From contig JANXAA010000138.1 in assembly GCA_025061865.1 (NCBI GenBank), positions 1-6,156 on the forward strand: DNA of 6,156 nt, in the 5' to 3' direction. Both the position numbers and the translations under genes were made by a program. Positions 1 through 4,513 of the stretch are shown piece by piece. The notes beneath the pieces were generated by a model. That model was not told the DNA's origin. It was given only the letters and a program-made list of their open reading frames with translations, and did no database searches. This DNA is from Acidobacteriota bacterium. Lineage in GTDB: Bacteria > Acidobacteriota > HRBIN11. Position 1 is the stretch's first letter, and every line of letters begins with the position of its first letter.

Positions 1-503
1 CCGACGATGAAGCCGGCCACACCCGTAAACATCCCCTGCAAGACCCGCAGGATGGGCTCCCGAAGCCGTGGGAGATTCGCCTGAACCCACTTCAAGAGCT
101 TCTGGGCATACGCTTCGATGCTTTGAGCATCCAGGGAGATGTGGAGCTTTTGCAAGATCGGCTGAGCCCATCCGTAAAGACGTTCGGCCCACTGGGGGAC
201 CCGTTGGGAGAAGACCTGCACCTGATGTCGGACCTCCGGGAGGATGATCCAGAAGACGGCGACCAGGACCCCGACCAGGACTATCGCTACCAAAAGGACC
301 CCCAGGCTCCGAGGGACTCGCCACGCCTCCAGACGGTCTACGATAGGGTCCAGGAGGTAAGCGATCAAAAAGGCAAGTAGAAGGAGGAAGATCGTCGTGC
401 GAATCAGGTAGAGGAACCCCCCGACCGTCAGGAGAAGGGCGACGATCAAGCCCCATCGGAGGACCAATCGGCCGATCCCGCCGCCGGACCCTCGTTCAGC
501 CAT
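1..503 (-). CDS. AI-2E/PerM-family transporter, N-terminal part (runs off window)
   Basis: The 167 visible residues resemble the AI-2E family transporter superfamily (PF01594, PerM/YdiK/TqsA-like), polytopic membrane proteins of roughly 350 residues, so about half is missing beyond base 1. Seen: a short Gly/Arg-rich cytoplasmic start, hydrophobic segments at about residues 14-34, 37-52 and 68-89, the family-typical stretch ending AYLLDPIVDRLE (residues 48-59), then an amphipathic region (90-150) as in the family's central soluble part. The ATG at 503 has GGAGGA (511-516) seven bases upstream, which decides the start. It lies inside pgsA and overlaps it by 58 bp. A TTG at 447-449, overlapping the pgsA stop, is a weaker alternative. 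Members export autoinducer-2 or act as Na+/H+ antiporters, but most are uncharacterised, so the substrate here is unknown. Probably co-transcribed with pgsA. Confidence 0.85.
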   Translation of the reverse strand, partial: MAERGSGGGIGRLVLRWGLIVALLLTVGGFLYLIRTTIFLLLLAFLIAYLLDPIVDRLEAWRVPRSLGVLLVAIVLVGVLVAVFWIILPEVRHQVQVFSQRVPQWAERLYGWAQPILQKLHISLDAQSIEAYAQKLLKWVQANLPRLREPILRVLQGMFTGVAGFIV

Positions 504-1036
504 CGAATGCTCCTCCAAGCATATTGAAGCCCCGAAAGGACAGTCAGGCTAAAAGTCCCGTAGAAGACCCACCGGACCCAGGGCGCCGGGACCCGAAAGG
601 CGTTCAGGCCCAGGGTCAGAAACACGGTAACGGCCTGGGCGGCCGCCGTCGCTTTTCCCAGGAAGGTGGGTCGAAAGACCCGGACGTGGGCAAACAGGGC
701 CATCAGGAGGGCGCTCAGAAGGATCAAGCAGTCTCGGGACAAGACGACGACCGTTAGCCAGGCCGGGACCGAGACCGAGAGGTCTTCCGTCTTGGAAGTC
801 ATCAGGATAAAACAGGTATTCAGGAGGAGTTTATCGGCCAGGGGGTCCAACACGGCGCCCAGGGGTGTTTGCTGACGGAGGCGGCGGGCGATGAGGCCGT
901 CCAAGAAGTCGGTGACCGATGCCAGGGTGAAGACCCAGAAGGCCCATCGGACTTGATGATAGATGAATAAAATAATAAAGAAAGGAAGCGCCACCATGCG
1001 GAGGAGGGTCAACTGCGTGGCCAGGGTGATTCGCAT
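446..1036 (-). CDS. pgsA: CDP-alcohol phosphatidyltransferase, probably phosphatidylglycerophosphate synthase
   Basis: This 196-residue integral membrane enzyme carries the complete CDP-alcohol phosphotransferase signature D-x2-DG-x2-AR-x8-G-x3-D-x3-D, with D43, D46, G47, A50, R51, G60, D64 and D68. These residues bind the metal ions and the CDP moiety. Residues 6-18 fit the family's N-terminal LTxxR...P motif, and LGK (126-128) fits the conserved GK motif. Hydrophobic segments lie near 14-40, 70-80, 91-116, 130-147 and 155-173. PgsA joins CDP-diacylglycerol to glycerol 3-phosphate, the committed step to phosphatidylglycerol, and its usual length is about 180-200 residues. A cardiolipin-synthase-type or inositol-type paralogue cannot be excluded. 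The start has only a modest site (TGAGG, 1045-1049, eight bases upstream). It lies 26 bp after the acidic gene, suggesting co-transcription. The polar tail (about 181-196) is encoded in the overlap with the next gene. Confidence 0.85.
   Translation of the reverse strand: MRITLATQLTLLRMVALPFFIILFIYHQVRWAFWVFTLASVTDFLDGLIARRLRQQTPLGAVLDPLADKLLLNTCFILMTSKTEDLSVSVPAWLTVVVLSRDCLILLSALLMALFAHVRVFRPTFLGKATAAAQAVTVFLTLGLNAFRVPAPWVRWVFYGTFSLTVLSGLQYAWRSIRWLNEGPAAGSADWSSDGA
511..516 (-). promoter_or_regulatory. Shine-Dalgarno site of the AI-2E-family gene, inside pgsA
   Basis: GGAGGA on the minus strand lies seven bases before the ATG at 503. It sits within the pgsA reading frame and supports initiation inside pgsA rather than at its stop codon. 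Confidence 0.7.
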
Positions 1037-1062
1037 GGGGCGCGCCTCAGGACCGTCGTCGG

Positions 1063-1359
1063 CTATTCTTCTTCCTCTTCTTCCCAGTCTTCTTCCTCTT
1101 CCCAGTCTTCTTCCTCCTCTTCCCAGTCTTCGTCCTCTTCCCAGTCTTCGTCCTCTTCCCAGTCTTCGTCCTCTTCCCAGTCTTCCTCATCCCATGCCTC
1201 GTCGTCCTCCCACTCCTCCTCCCATTCCTCTCCCTCTTCCTCGTCTTCGTCGGTCTTGCGCGCCATCGTGGAATAGCGGTCCCAGGCCTTTTCGGCCTCC
1301 ATCAGGCCCAGCCACCAGAGCGGGGCCTGTGCTTCGACATGCGGACTGTCCAGTCGCAT
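1063..1359 (-). CDS. Small, highly acidic Trp-repeat protein of unknown function
   Basis: I do not recognise this 98-residue protein. Residues 1-35 are ordinary, with a WWLGLMEAEKAWDRYSTMARK-like segment ending about residue 35 that could form one amphipathic helix. Residues 37-98 are 51 Glu/Asp, nine Trp, one Gly and one Ala, with no basic residue. The Trps (46, 50, 56, 61, 67, 73, 79, 86, 92) recur every 4-7 residues, and the unit WEEDED is encoded by an 18-bp tandem repeat. There is no signal peptide or membrane segment, so it is probably cytoplasmic. The ATG at 1359 is chosen for AAGGAGGTG just upstream; a longer frame from a TTG at 1434 would overlap the putative -35 box. It probably heads an operon with pgsA. 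Acidic tails of this kind can bind cations, basic proteins or nucleic-acid-binding partners, but no function is claimed. The strong start signal and gene-like spacing argue that it is real. Confidence 0.75.
   Translation of the reverse strand: MRLDSPHVEAQAPLWWLGLMEAEKAWDRYSTMARKTDEDEEEGEEWEEEWEDDEAWDEEDWEEDEDWEEDEDWEEDEDWEEEEEDWEEEEDWEEEEEE
1084..1191. repeat. 18-bp tandem repeat within the acidic gene
   Basis: The plus-strand unit CCAGTCTTCGTCCTCTTC occurs three times without change at 1123-1140, 1141-1158 and 1159-1176. A variant copy lies at 1084-1101, a 21-bp copy with one extra codon at 1102-1122, and a degraded partial copy at 1177-1191. Every length difference is a multiple of three, so the reading frame is kept. 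The flanks to about 1253 are similar pyrimidine-rich sequence. Copy number is likely to vary between strains through slippage. Confidence 0.95.
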
Positions 1360-1362
1360 AGA

Positions 1363-1371
1363 CACCTCCTT
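1363..1371 (-). promoter_or_regulatory. Strong Shine-Dalgarno site of the acidic gene
   Basis: AAGGAGGTG on the minus strand ends three bases before the ATG at 1359 and is near-perfectly complementary to the 3' end of 16S rRNA. It fixes the start at 1359 and excludes the longer reading frame. Confidence 0.85.
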
Positions 1372-1405
1372 GGGATAAAGTTTGGCCCCGGAAAGAGGGC
1401 ATATT

Positions 1406-1434
1406 CTGTTAATCAAATCCCCCCCAAAAGTCAA
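1406..1434 (-). promoter_or_regulatory. Candidate sigma-70-type promoter for the acidic gene and pgsA
   Basis: The -35 box TTGACT (1434-1429) matches five of six consensus bases. A 17-base spacer containing seven consecutive G leads to TAACAG (1411-1406), a weak -10 box. Transcription would start near 1400, leaving a leader of about 40 bases before the ATG at 1359. The -10 match is poor, so this is tentative. Confidence 0.4.
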
Positions 1435-1672
1435 ACGGTTTCCATTCCTTCCCCTTTTCGACGGGTCTTCGGGGAGTGCAAAGCGGTGTGGGGGTCGATG
1501 GACCGGGGCATGTTGCCCTCGGCCGCCCGGGCCTCGGTCTACCCGGCCAGGGTCGTGACTGTCCGGCCCGGCCGAAGGATGCCTACAGCCTGGACCGGTC
1601 CCGGAATCTACGGCCCATCAGGAGATTTCAAAGAACCTCGGGGCGTAACCTCATAAGACCCTTCAGTCCATT

Positions 1673-1692
1673 AAAAGCCGGATTGGACCGGC
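1673..1692 (-). terminator. Weak intrinsic-terminator-like hairpin downstream of ffh
   Basis: On the minus strand GCCGG (1692-1688), loop TCCAAT and CCGGC (1681-1677) are followed by TTTT (1676-1673). The stem has only five pairs and the T run only four, and it lies about 150 bases after the ffh stop, so termination would be inefficient. Its first three bases are shared with the larger hairpin beside it. Confidence 0.35.
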
Positions 1693-1717
1693 CTTCTCGA
1701 ATCCTTCGAGAAAGGCC
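1690..1717. repeat. Inverted repeat, 12-bp stem
   Basis: GGCCTTCTCGAA (1690-1701) and TTCGAGAAAGGCC (1705-1717) pair over 12 positions with one bulged base and a three-base loop. It has no T run of its own. It overlaps the terminator-like hairpin at 1677-1692 by three bases, so the two stems could not both be complete at once. Confidence 0.75.
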
Positions 1718-1843
1718 ATGAACCCACTTCGGGATGACGTGACATCGCAACGGCAGGACGAGAACTCCGAGAGGCCGACCCGAGCCCAACGGTCAGGGAC
1801 GACCCCGTCGCGCGTCACGCCATTACGACGTCACGAGACGCCC

Positions 1844-3166
1844 TTACGAGATAAATCGCTTCAGCATCTTCCCCCAGGGTGTCTTCCGGATATGATGGGC
1901 CATCGTCTGAAGCTCTTGCAAGAAGTGGATCGCCTCGTTCACGTCCTGGACGGTCGTACCGCTTCCTCGAGCGATCCGGCGCTTCCGGCTAGCGTTGAGG
2001 ATGCGGGGATATTGCCGCTCTTGCGGGGTCATGGAAAGGATGACGGCCTCCAGACGGCGGAGCTCGTCCTCGTCCATTTCGTCCATGGCCCCCGCCGGGA
2101 GGCCGGGAACCAGACTGGCCAATTGCCGAATCGAGCCCATCCGACGGATCATACGGATTTGCGCCAAGAGGTCCTCGAAGGTGATTTCATCCTTCAGGAT
2201 CTTCTTCTGGAGTTCGACGGCTTCTTCCCGACGGACGGCCTTCTCGGCCTTTTCGATCAAAGACAACACGTCGCCCATGCCCAGGATCCGCTGGGCCATC
2301 CGGTCGGGGTAGAAGACCTCCAGGCCGTCGACCTTTTCACCGACGCCGACGAACAAAATGGGCCGTTGCGTCACCTGGACGATCGACAAAGCCGCCCCGC
2401 CCCGGGCATCCCCGTCCATCTTCGTCAGGACGACGCCGGTGAAGCCGACGGCCTTAAAGAAGGCCAGGGCGCTTCGGACGGCATCCTGGCCCGTCATGGC
2501 GTCGGCGACGTAGAGGACTTCCTGAGGTCGCAGGACGTCCCGGATGCGGACCATCTCGGCCATCAGGTCGGGGTCCACATGGAGCCGGCCGGCCGTATCC
2601 ACGAGGAGGACCGAGTAGCCCCGGAGCTTAGCCTGCCGGAGGGCGTCCTCGGCGATGGCCTCAGGCCGAAGGGAAAGCGGGTACTCCAAGACCTCGCAGG
2701 GGACTTTTGCCCCCAGGACCTTCAACTGCTGGGGGGCCGCCGGCCGACGGACGTCTGTCGAGACCATCACGGGATGGTAGCCCCGCTCCTTGACCCACTT
2801 GGCCAGCTTGGCCGCCGTCGTCGTCTTGCCCGAGCCTTGGAGGCCCAGGAGGAGGATCACCGTCGGCGGTGTACGGCTAAACTCGAGGGGCCGGGCCTCC
2901 CGGCCGAGGATGTCGACCAGCGTGTCCCGGACGATCTTGATGAGGTATTGTTCCGGCGTCAGGCTTTGGAGGACCTCCGGCTGAGCCAGGGCCCGCCGAC
3001 GGACCTCCTCGACGAAGGTCTTAATGACCTTAAAATGGACGTCAGCTTCCAGCAGGGCCCGTCGGATGTCCTGTAAGCCCTCGTCGATGTCCTTCTCGGT
3101 CAAACGGCCCCGCTGTCTCCACCGGTAGAAGACCTCTTGGAAACGAGTCGTCAACTGCTCAAACAT
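1844..3166 (-). CDS. ffh: Signal recognition particle GTPase Ffh (SRP54)
   Basis: This 440-residue protein (family about 430-460) binds SRP RNA and signal sequences and, with FtsY, delivers ribosomes to the membrane. Domains in order: N domain helical bundle (about 1-90), G domain (about 95-296), M domain (about 300-430). Seen motifs: G1 GLQGSGKTT (108-116), DVRRPAA (138-144), G3 DTAGRL (190-195), G4 TKMDGDARGG (248-257), the closing GVGEKVDGLE stretch (274-283) and LGMGD (295-299). The RNA-binding SRKRRIARGSG segment is at 393-403. The ATG at 3166 has AAGGAG (3172-3177) five bases upstream. Oddities: the M domain (300-440) has only seven Met, and the usual KQF-type motif after VQDVN is replaced by a His/Leu-rich stretch ending KMLKRFIS. 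It seems to be transcribed alone, with a terminator upstream and a long spacer downstream. Confidence 0.97.
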   Translation of the reverse strand: MFEQLTTRFQEVFYRWRQRGRLTEKDIDEGLQDIRRALLEADVHFKVIKTFVEEVRRRALAQPEVLQSLTPEQYLIKIVRDTLVDILGREARPLEFSRTPPTVILLLGLQGSGKTTTAAKLAKWVKERGYHPVMVSTDVRRPAAPQQLKVLGAKVPCEVLEYPLSLRPEAIAEDALRQAKLRGYSVLLVDTAGRLHVDPDLMAEMVRIRDVLRPQEVLYVADAMTGQDAVRSALAFFKAVGFTGVVLTKMDGDARGGAALSIVQVTQRPILFVGVGEKVDGLEVFYPDRMAQRILGMGDVLSLIEKAEKAVRREEAVELQKKILKDEITFEDLLAQIRMIRRMGSIRQLASLVPGLPAGAMDEMDEDELRRLEAVILSMTPQERQYPRILNASRKRRIARGSGTTVQDVNEAIHFLQELQTMAHHIRKTPWGKMLKRFIS

Positions 3167-3171
3167 ATGAG

Positions 3172-3177
3172 CTCCTT
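3172..3177 (-). promoter_or_regulatory. Shine-Dalgarno site of ffh
   Basis: AAGGAG on the minus strand lies five bases before the ATG at 3166. This fits the N-terminal sequence MFEQLTTRFQ expected for Ffh and confirms the start. Confidence 0.8.
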
Positions 3178-3301
3178 ATCCAATGCGCCCCAGGTCCCGG
3201 GTGTCGAGTCCCCGTCCATCGGTGTGGGATCCTGGCTGTTGGGTTTTTAGGGATCGGGGGCAGGGATCCCGCCTTTCCCAGACCCCTGGCTTCCGACCTC
3301 G

Positions 3302-3332
3302 AATAAAAACTCCCCCACCCGGCGGGTTGGGA
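3302..3332 (-). terminator. Probable intrinsic terminator of rfbD
   Basis: On the minus strand TCCC (3332-3329) and ACCC (3327-3324), with an unpaired A between them, pair across the loop GCC with GGGT (3320-3317) and GGGA (3314-3311). A G and then TTTTTATT (3309-3302) follow. It lies about 52 bases after the rfbD stop and before the ffh start, which would separate the two genes. The small internal loop lowers certainty. Confidence 0.55.
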
Positions 3333-3376
3333 CCTGGCGTCCGGGACCCGGCGTCTATTCTTGCATCCCGCATCCC
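3331..3376. repeat. Short direct repeats downstream of rfbD
   Basis: GACCTGGCGTC (3331-3341) is repeated with one change at 3345-3355, and GCATCCC is repeated in tandem at 3363-3376. They lie between the rfbD stop and its probable terminator. No function can be inferred. Confidence 0.7.
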
Positions 3377-3383
3377 TTACCCA

Positions 3384-4277
3384 TCAGCCCCTTGGCAAAA
3401 TAGTCCGCCAGTCCCTGGGTGTCAAGCCGGTGCAGGTCTGGTATCGAGCCACGGACAAGACGGAGTAAGCTGGTCGCCGGGCCCGCCAGCCCATCTCGGT
3501 CATCGTCCGGGCCTCCAAGAGGGCCGTCGGAAGGCCATGCGCCTGCAGGACCCACTCGGCCTGCTCGTAGCGACTGCAGGGACCCTCGTTCCGAAAGTGG
3601 ACCCAGCCCCGCATACCGTTCAAGAGGAGATGCCCGATGGCTTCAGCCAGGTCGTCGGCCCAAGTCGGGGCGCTGACTTGGTCGGTGACGGCCCGGACAG
3701 GCAAGCCCGCCCGGGCTCGCTCGAGGACCCACGTGACGAAATTCGGCCGGTACCCGCTAAAGACCCAGCTCGTCCGCACGATCAGGAATCGCCCGGAGGG
3801 CATCTGTGCGGCGACCCGTCGCTCCCCGTCCAGCTTAGACCGGCCGTACGCGTTGAGGGGCCGCGGTGGGTCGGCTTCTTCATAAGGCGTCGACCGGGAT
3901 CCGTCAAATACGTAATCCGTGCTGAGGTGGACCAGCAGGAGACCCGTCCGCTCACAGGCATGGGCCAGGAGACCCGGACCGTGGGCGTTGACGACCATCG
4001 CCCGGTCAGACATGTCTTCGCATTGGTCGACGTTCGTCAGGGCCGCACAGTTGATGAGGCACCGGGGTCGCTCCTGGGGAGCCGTGTCCAACAGCCACCG
4101 CTGGACAGACTCAGGTAAGGTGATGTCCCATTCGGCATGGGCAAAGCCCCGAACGTCCAACCAACGGGTCAACACGCGCAGGCACGCTTGGCCGACCTGA
4201 CCCGTGGCACCGACGACCCATACGCGAGCCCCGACGGGAAGCCGGGCACCTTGCCAGTAACCGCCCCAGGGAAGCAT
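3384..4277 (-). CDS. rfbD: dTDP-4-dehydrorhamnose reductase RfbD/RmlD
   Basis: This cytoplasmic NAD(P)H-dependent reductase converts dTDP-6-deoxy-L-lyxo-4-hexulose to dTDP-L-rhamnose, the last step of the rhamnose pathway. Its 297 residues match the family length. Seen: Rossmann motif GATGQVG (23-29), NCAALTNVD (76-84, family form NxAAYTxVD), STDYVFDG (119-126, with catalytic Thr120), YGRSK (Tyr144, Lys148), RTSWVF (168-173), DQVSAPTWADDLA (199-211) and the C-terminal RPAYSVL (268-274). Two conserved positions differ from the usual pattern: Leu80 for Tyr and Ser202 for Gly. The ATG at 4277 is forced because TGA lies in frame four codons upstream, but no good ribosome binding site precedes it. 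The extra 16-18 residues before the Rossmann strand are longer than usual. rfbB is upstream across a 236-bp structured spacer. Other extended-SDR sugar-nucleotide reductases are the main alternative. Confidence 0.93.
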   Translation of the reverse strand: MLPWGGYWQGARLPVGARVWVVGATGQVGQACLRVLTRWLDVRGFAHAEWDITLPESVQRWLLDTAPQERPRCLINCAALTNVDQCEDMSDRAMVVNAHGPGLLAHACERTGLLLVHLSTDYVFDGSRSTPYEEADPPRPLNAYGRSKLDGERRVAAQMPSGRFLIVRTSWVFSGYRPNFVTWVLERARAGLPVRAVTDQVSAPTWADDLAEAIGHLLLNGMRGWVHFRNEGPCSRYEQAEWVLQAHGLPTALLEARTMTEMGWRARRPAYSVLSVARYQTCTGLTPRDWRTILPRG

Positions 4278-4308
4278 GAAATCGACTCACGACGGGAAAT
4301 CGGTCTCA

Positions 4309-4353
4309 GGTCTCGGGTTCTGGGCCCCTGGAAGGGGCCACGGACCCCAGACC
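4309..4353. repeat. Long imperfect hairpin upstream of rfbD
   Basis: Bases 4309-4320 pair with 4342-4353 over 12 positions, with one C:C mismatch and one T:G wobble (A:C if transcribed from the minus strand). Inside it, 4321-4329 pair with 4333-4340 (TGG, bulged G, CCCCT against AGGGGCCA) around a three-base loop. No T run follows on either strand, so it is not a standard intrinsic terminator. Confidence 0.8.
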
Positions 4354-4373
4354 AGGCGAAGCGATTCGAGCAT

Positions 4374-4391
4374 CCTCGTCTTGAGACGAGG
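4374..4391. repeat. Hairpin in the rfbD leader (7-bp stem)
   Basis: CCTCGTC (4374-4380), loop TTGA and GACGAGG (4385-4391) form a perfect stem. It is the second strong hairpin between the AT-rich island and rfbD. Confidence 0.85.
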
Positions 4392-4407
4392 AAATGGCCG
4401 AGGCCCG

Positions 4408-4425
4408 ACGCATCTCCCGATGCGT
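4408..4425. repeat. Hairpin in the rfbD leader (7-bp stem)
   Basis: ACGCATC (4408-4414), loop TCCC and GATGCGT (4419-4425) form a perfect stem. It lies just downstream, in the minus direction, of the AT-rich promoter-like island. Confidence 0.85.
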
Positions 4426-4449
4426 TCGGATAGACCCCGACAGCATCCT

Positions 4450-4468
4450 GTTAGATAATTTATTTAAC
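4450..4468. repeat. 19-bp AT-rich quasi-palindrome
   Basis: GTTAGATAATTTATTTAAC matches its own reverse complement in eight of nine pairs around a central base. It lies where the -10 region of the rfbD promoter candidate would be, a position typical of a dimeric repressor site. AT-rich palindromes also arise by chance. Confidence 0.6.
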
Positions 4469-4487
4469 GGATATTTTCAAAATTCAA
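4450..4487 (-). promoter_or_regulatory. AT-rich promoter-like island upstream of rfbD
   Basis: About four fifths A/T in a GC-rich window. On the minus strand TTGAAT (4487-4482) and TTGAAA (4480-4475) resemble -35 boxes. Candidate -10 sequences AATAAA (4464-4459) and TATCTA (4457-4452) follow at 17-base spacing, each a partial match. A start near 4445-4455 would give an rfbD leader of about 170 bases. The exact boxes cannot be decided from the sequence. Confidence 0.45.
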
Positions 4488-4513
4488 GGAAAAATCTGGG
4501 TGGCCCGATAGGC

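Larger units (their letters stand above)
1360..1843. other. 484-bp gene-free stretch between ffh and the acidic gene
   Basis: No convincing coding sequence is seen on either strand. The open frames present are short, Arg/Pro-rich and lack credible starts. At the left end are the acidic gene's promoter and ribosome binding site. Two overlapping hairpins lie at 1677-1717. The rest (about 1441-1670 and 1720-1843) is GC-rich and patterned in short inverted repeats, but I match it to no RNA family. I looked for a tRNA cloverleaf and for the SRP RNA core sequence and found neither. An untranslated ffh 3' region or a small RNA on the minus strand is possible. Confidence 0.6.
4278..4513. other. Structured spacer between rfbB and rfbD
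   Basis: No gene is seen in these 236 bases. In minus-strand order there is an AT-rich island (about 4450-4498), then a chain of inverted repeats at 4408-4425, 4396-4405, 4374-4391, 4357-4368 and 4309-4353, then about 30 plain bases before the rfbD ATG. The order promoter, folded leader, gene suggests a cis-acting RNA leader, but I recognise no known riboswitch class. Confidence 0.6.

Noticed and set aside
1084..1191. CRISPR-like array
   Set aside because: The repeats are directly adjacent with no spacers, are only 18 bp long and keep a reading frame, so this is a coding tandem repeat.
963..1361. Pro/Leu/Arg-rich plus-strand frame with PLPSLRPL repeats
   Set aside because: It is the antisense reading of the acidic gene's 18-bp repeat. 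The minus-strand frame has the strong ribosome binding site and promoter.
1360..1434. 25-residue N-terminal extension of the acidic protein from a TTG
   Set aside because: It would begin in the putative -35 box and would translate through the strong ribosome binding site of the ATG at 1359.
1690..1717. Possible tRNA T-arm (CTCGAATCC)
   Set aside because: No acceptor stem, D-arm or anticodon arm can be folded around it; it is a simple inverted repeat.
1718..3076. 452-codon open frame on the plus strand
   Set aside because: It is exactly antisense to ffh, has no ribosome binding site or recognisable domain, and its Asp/Gly/Leu/Arg-rich composition is the complement of GC-rich codons. Stop codons are rare on the opposite strand of such genes.
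3250..3270. Intrinsic terminator upstream of ffh
   Set aside because: The stem is present, but on the minus strand it is followed by an A run rather than a T run.
3183..4118. 311-codon open frame on the plus strand
   Set aside because: It runs antisense through rfbD and the rfbD-ffh spacer and shows no protein-like pattern.
4431..4459. Plus-strand promoter TAGACC, 17 bases, GATAAT
   Set aside because: The match is fair, but no plus-strand gene follows; it would run antisense into rfbB. AT-rich islands often give matches on both strands. An antisense RNA remains possible but unsupported.
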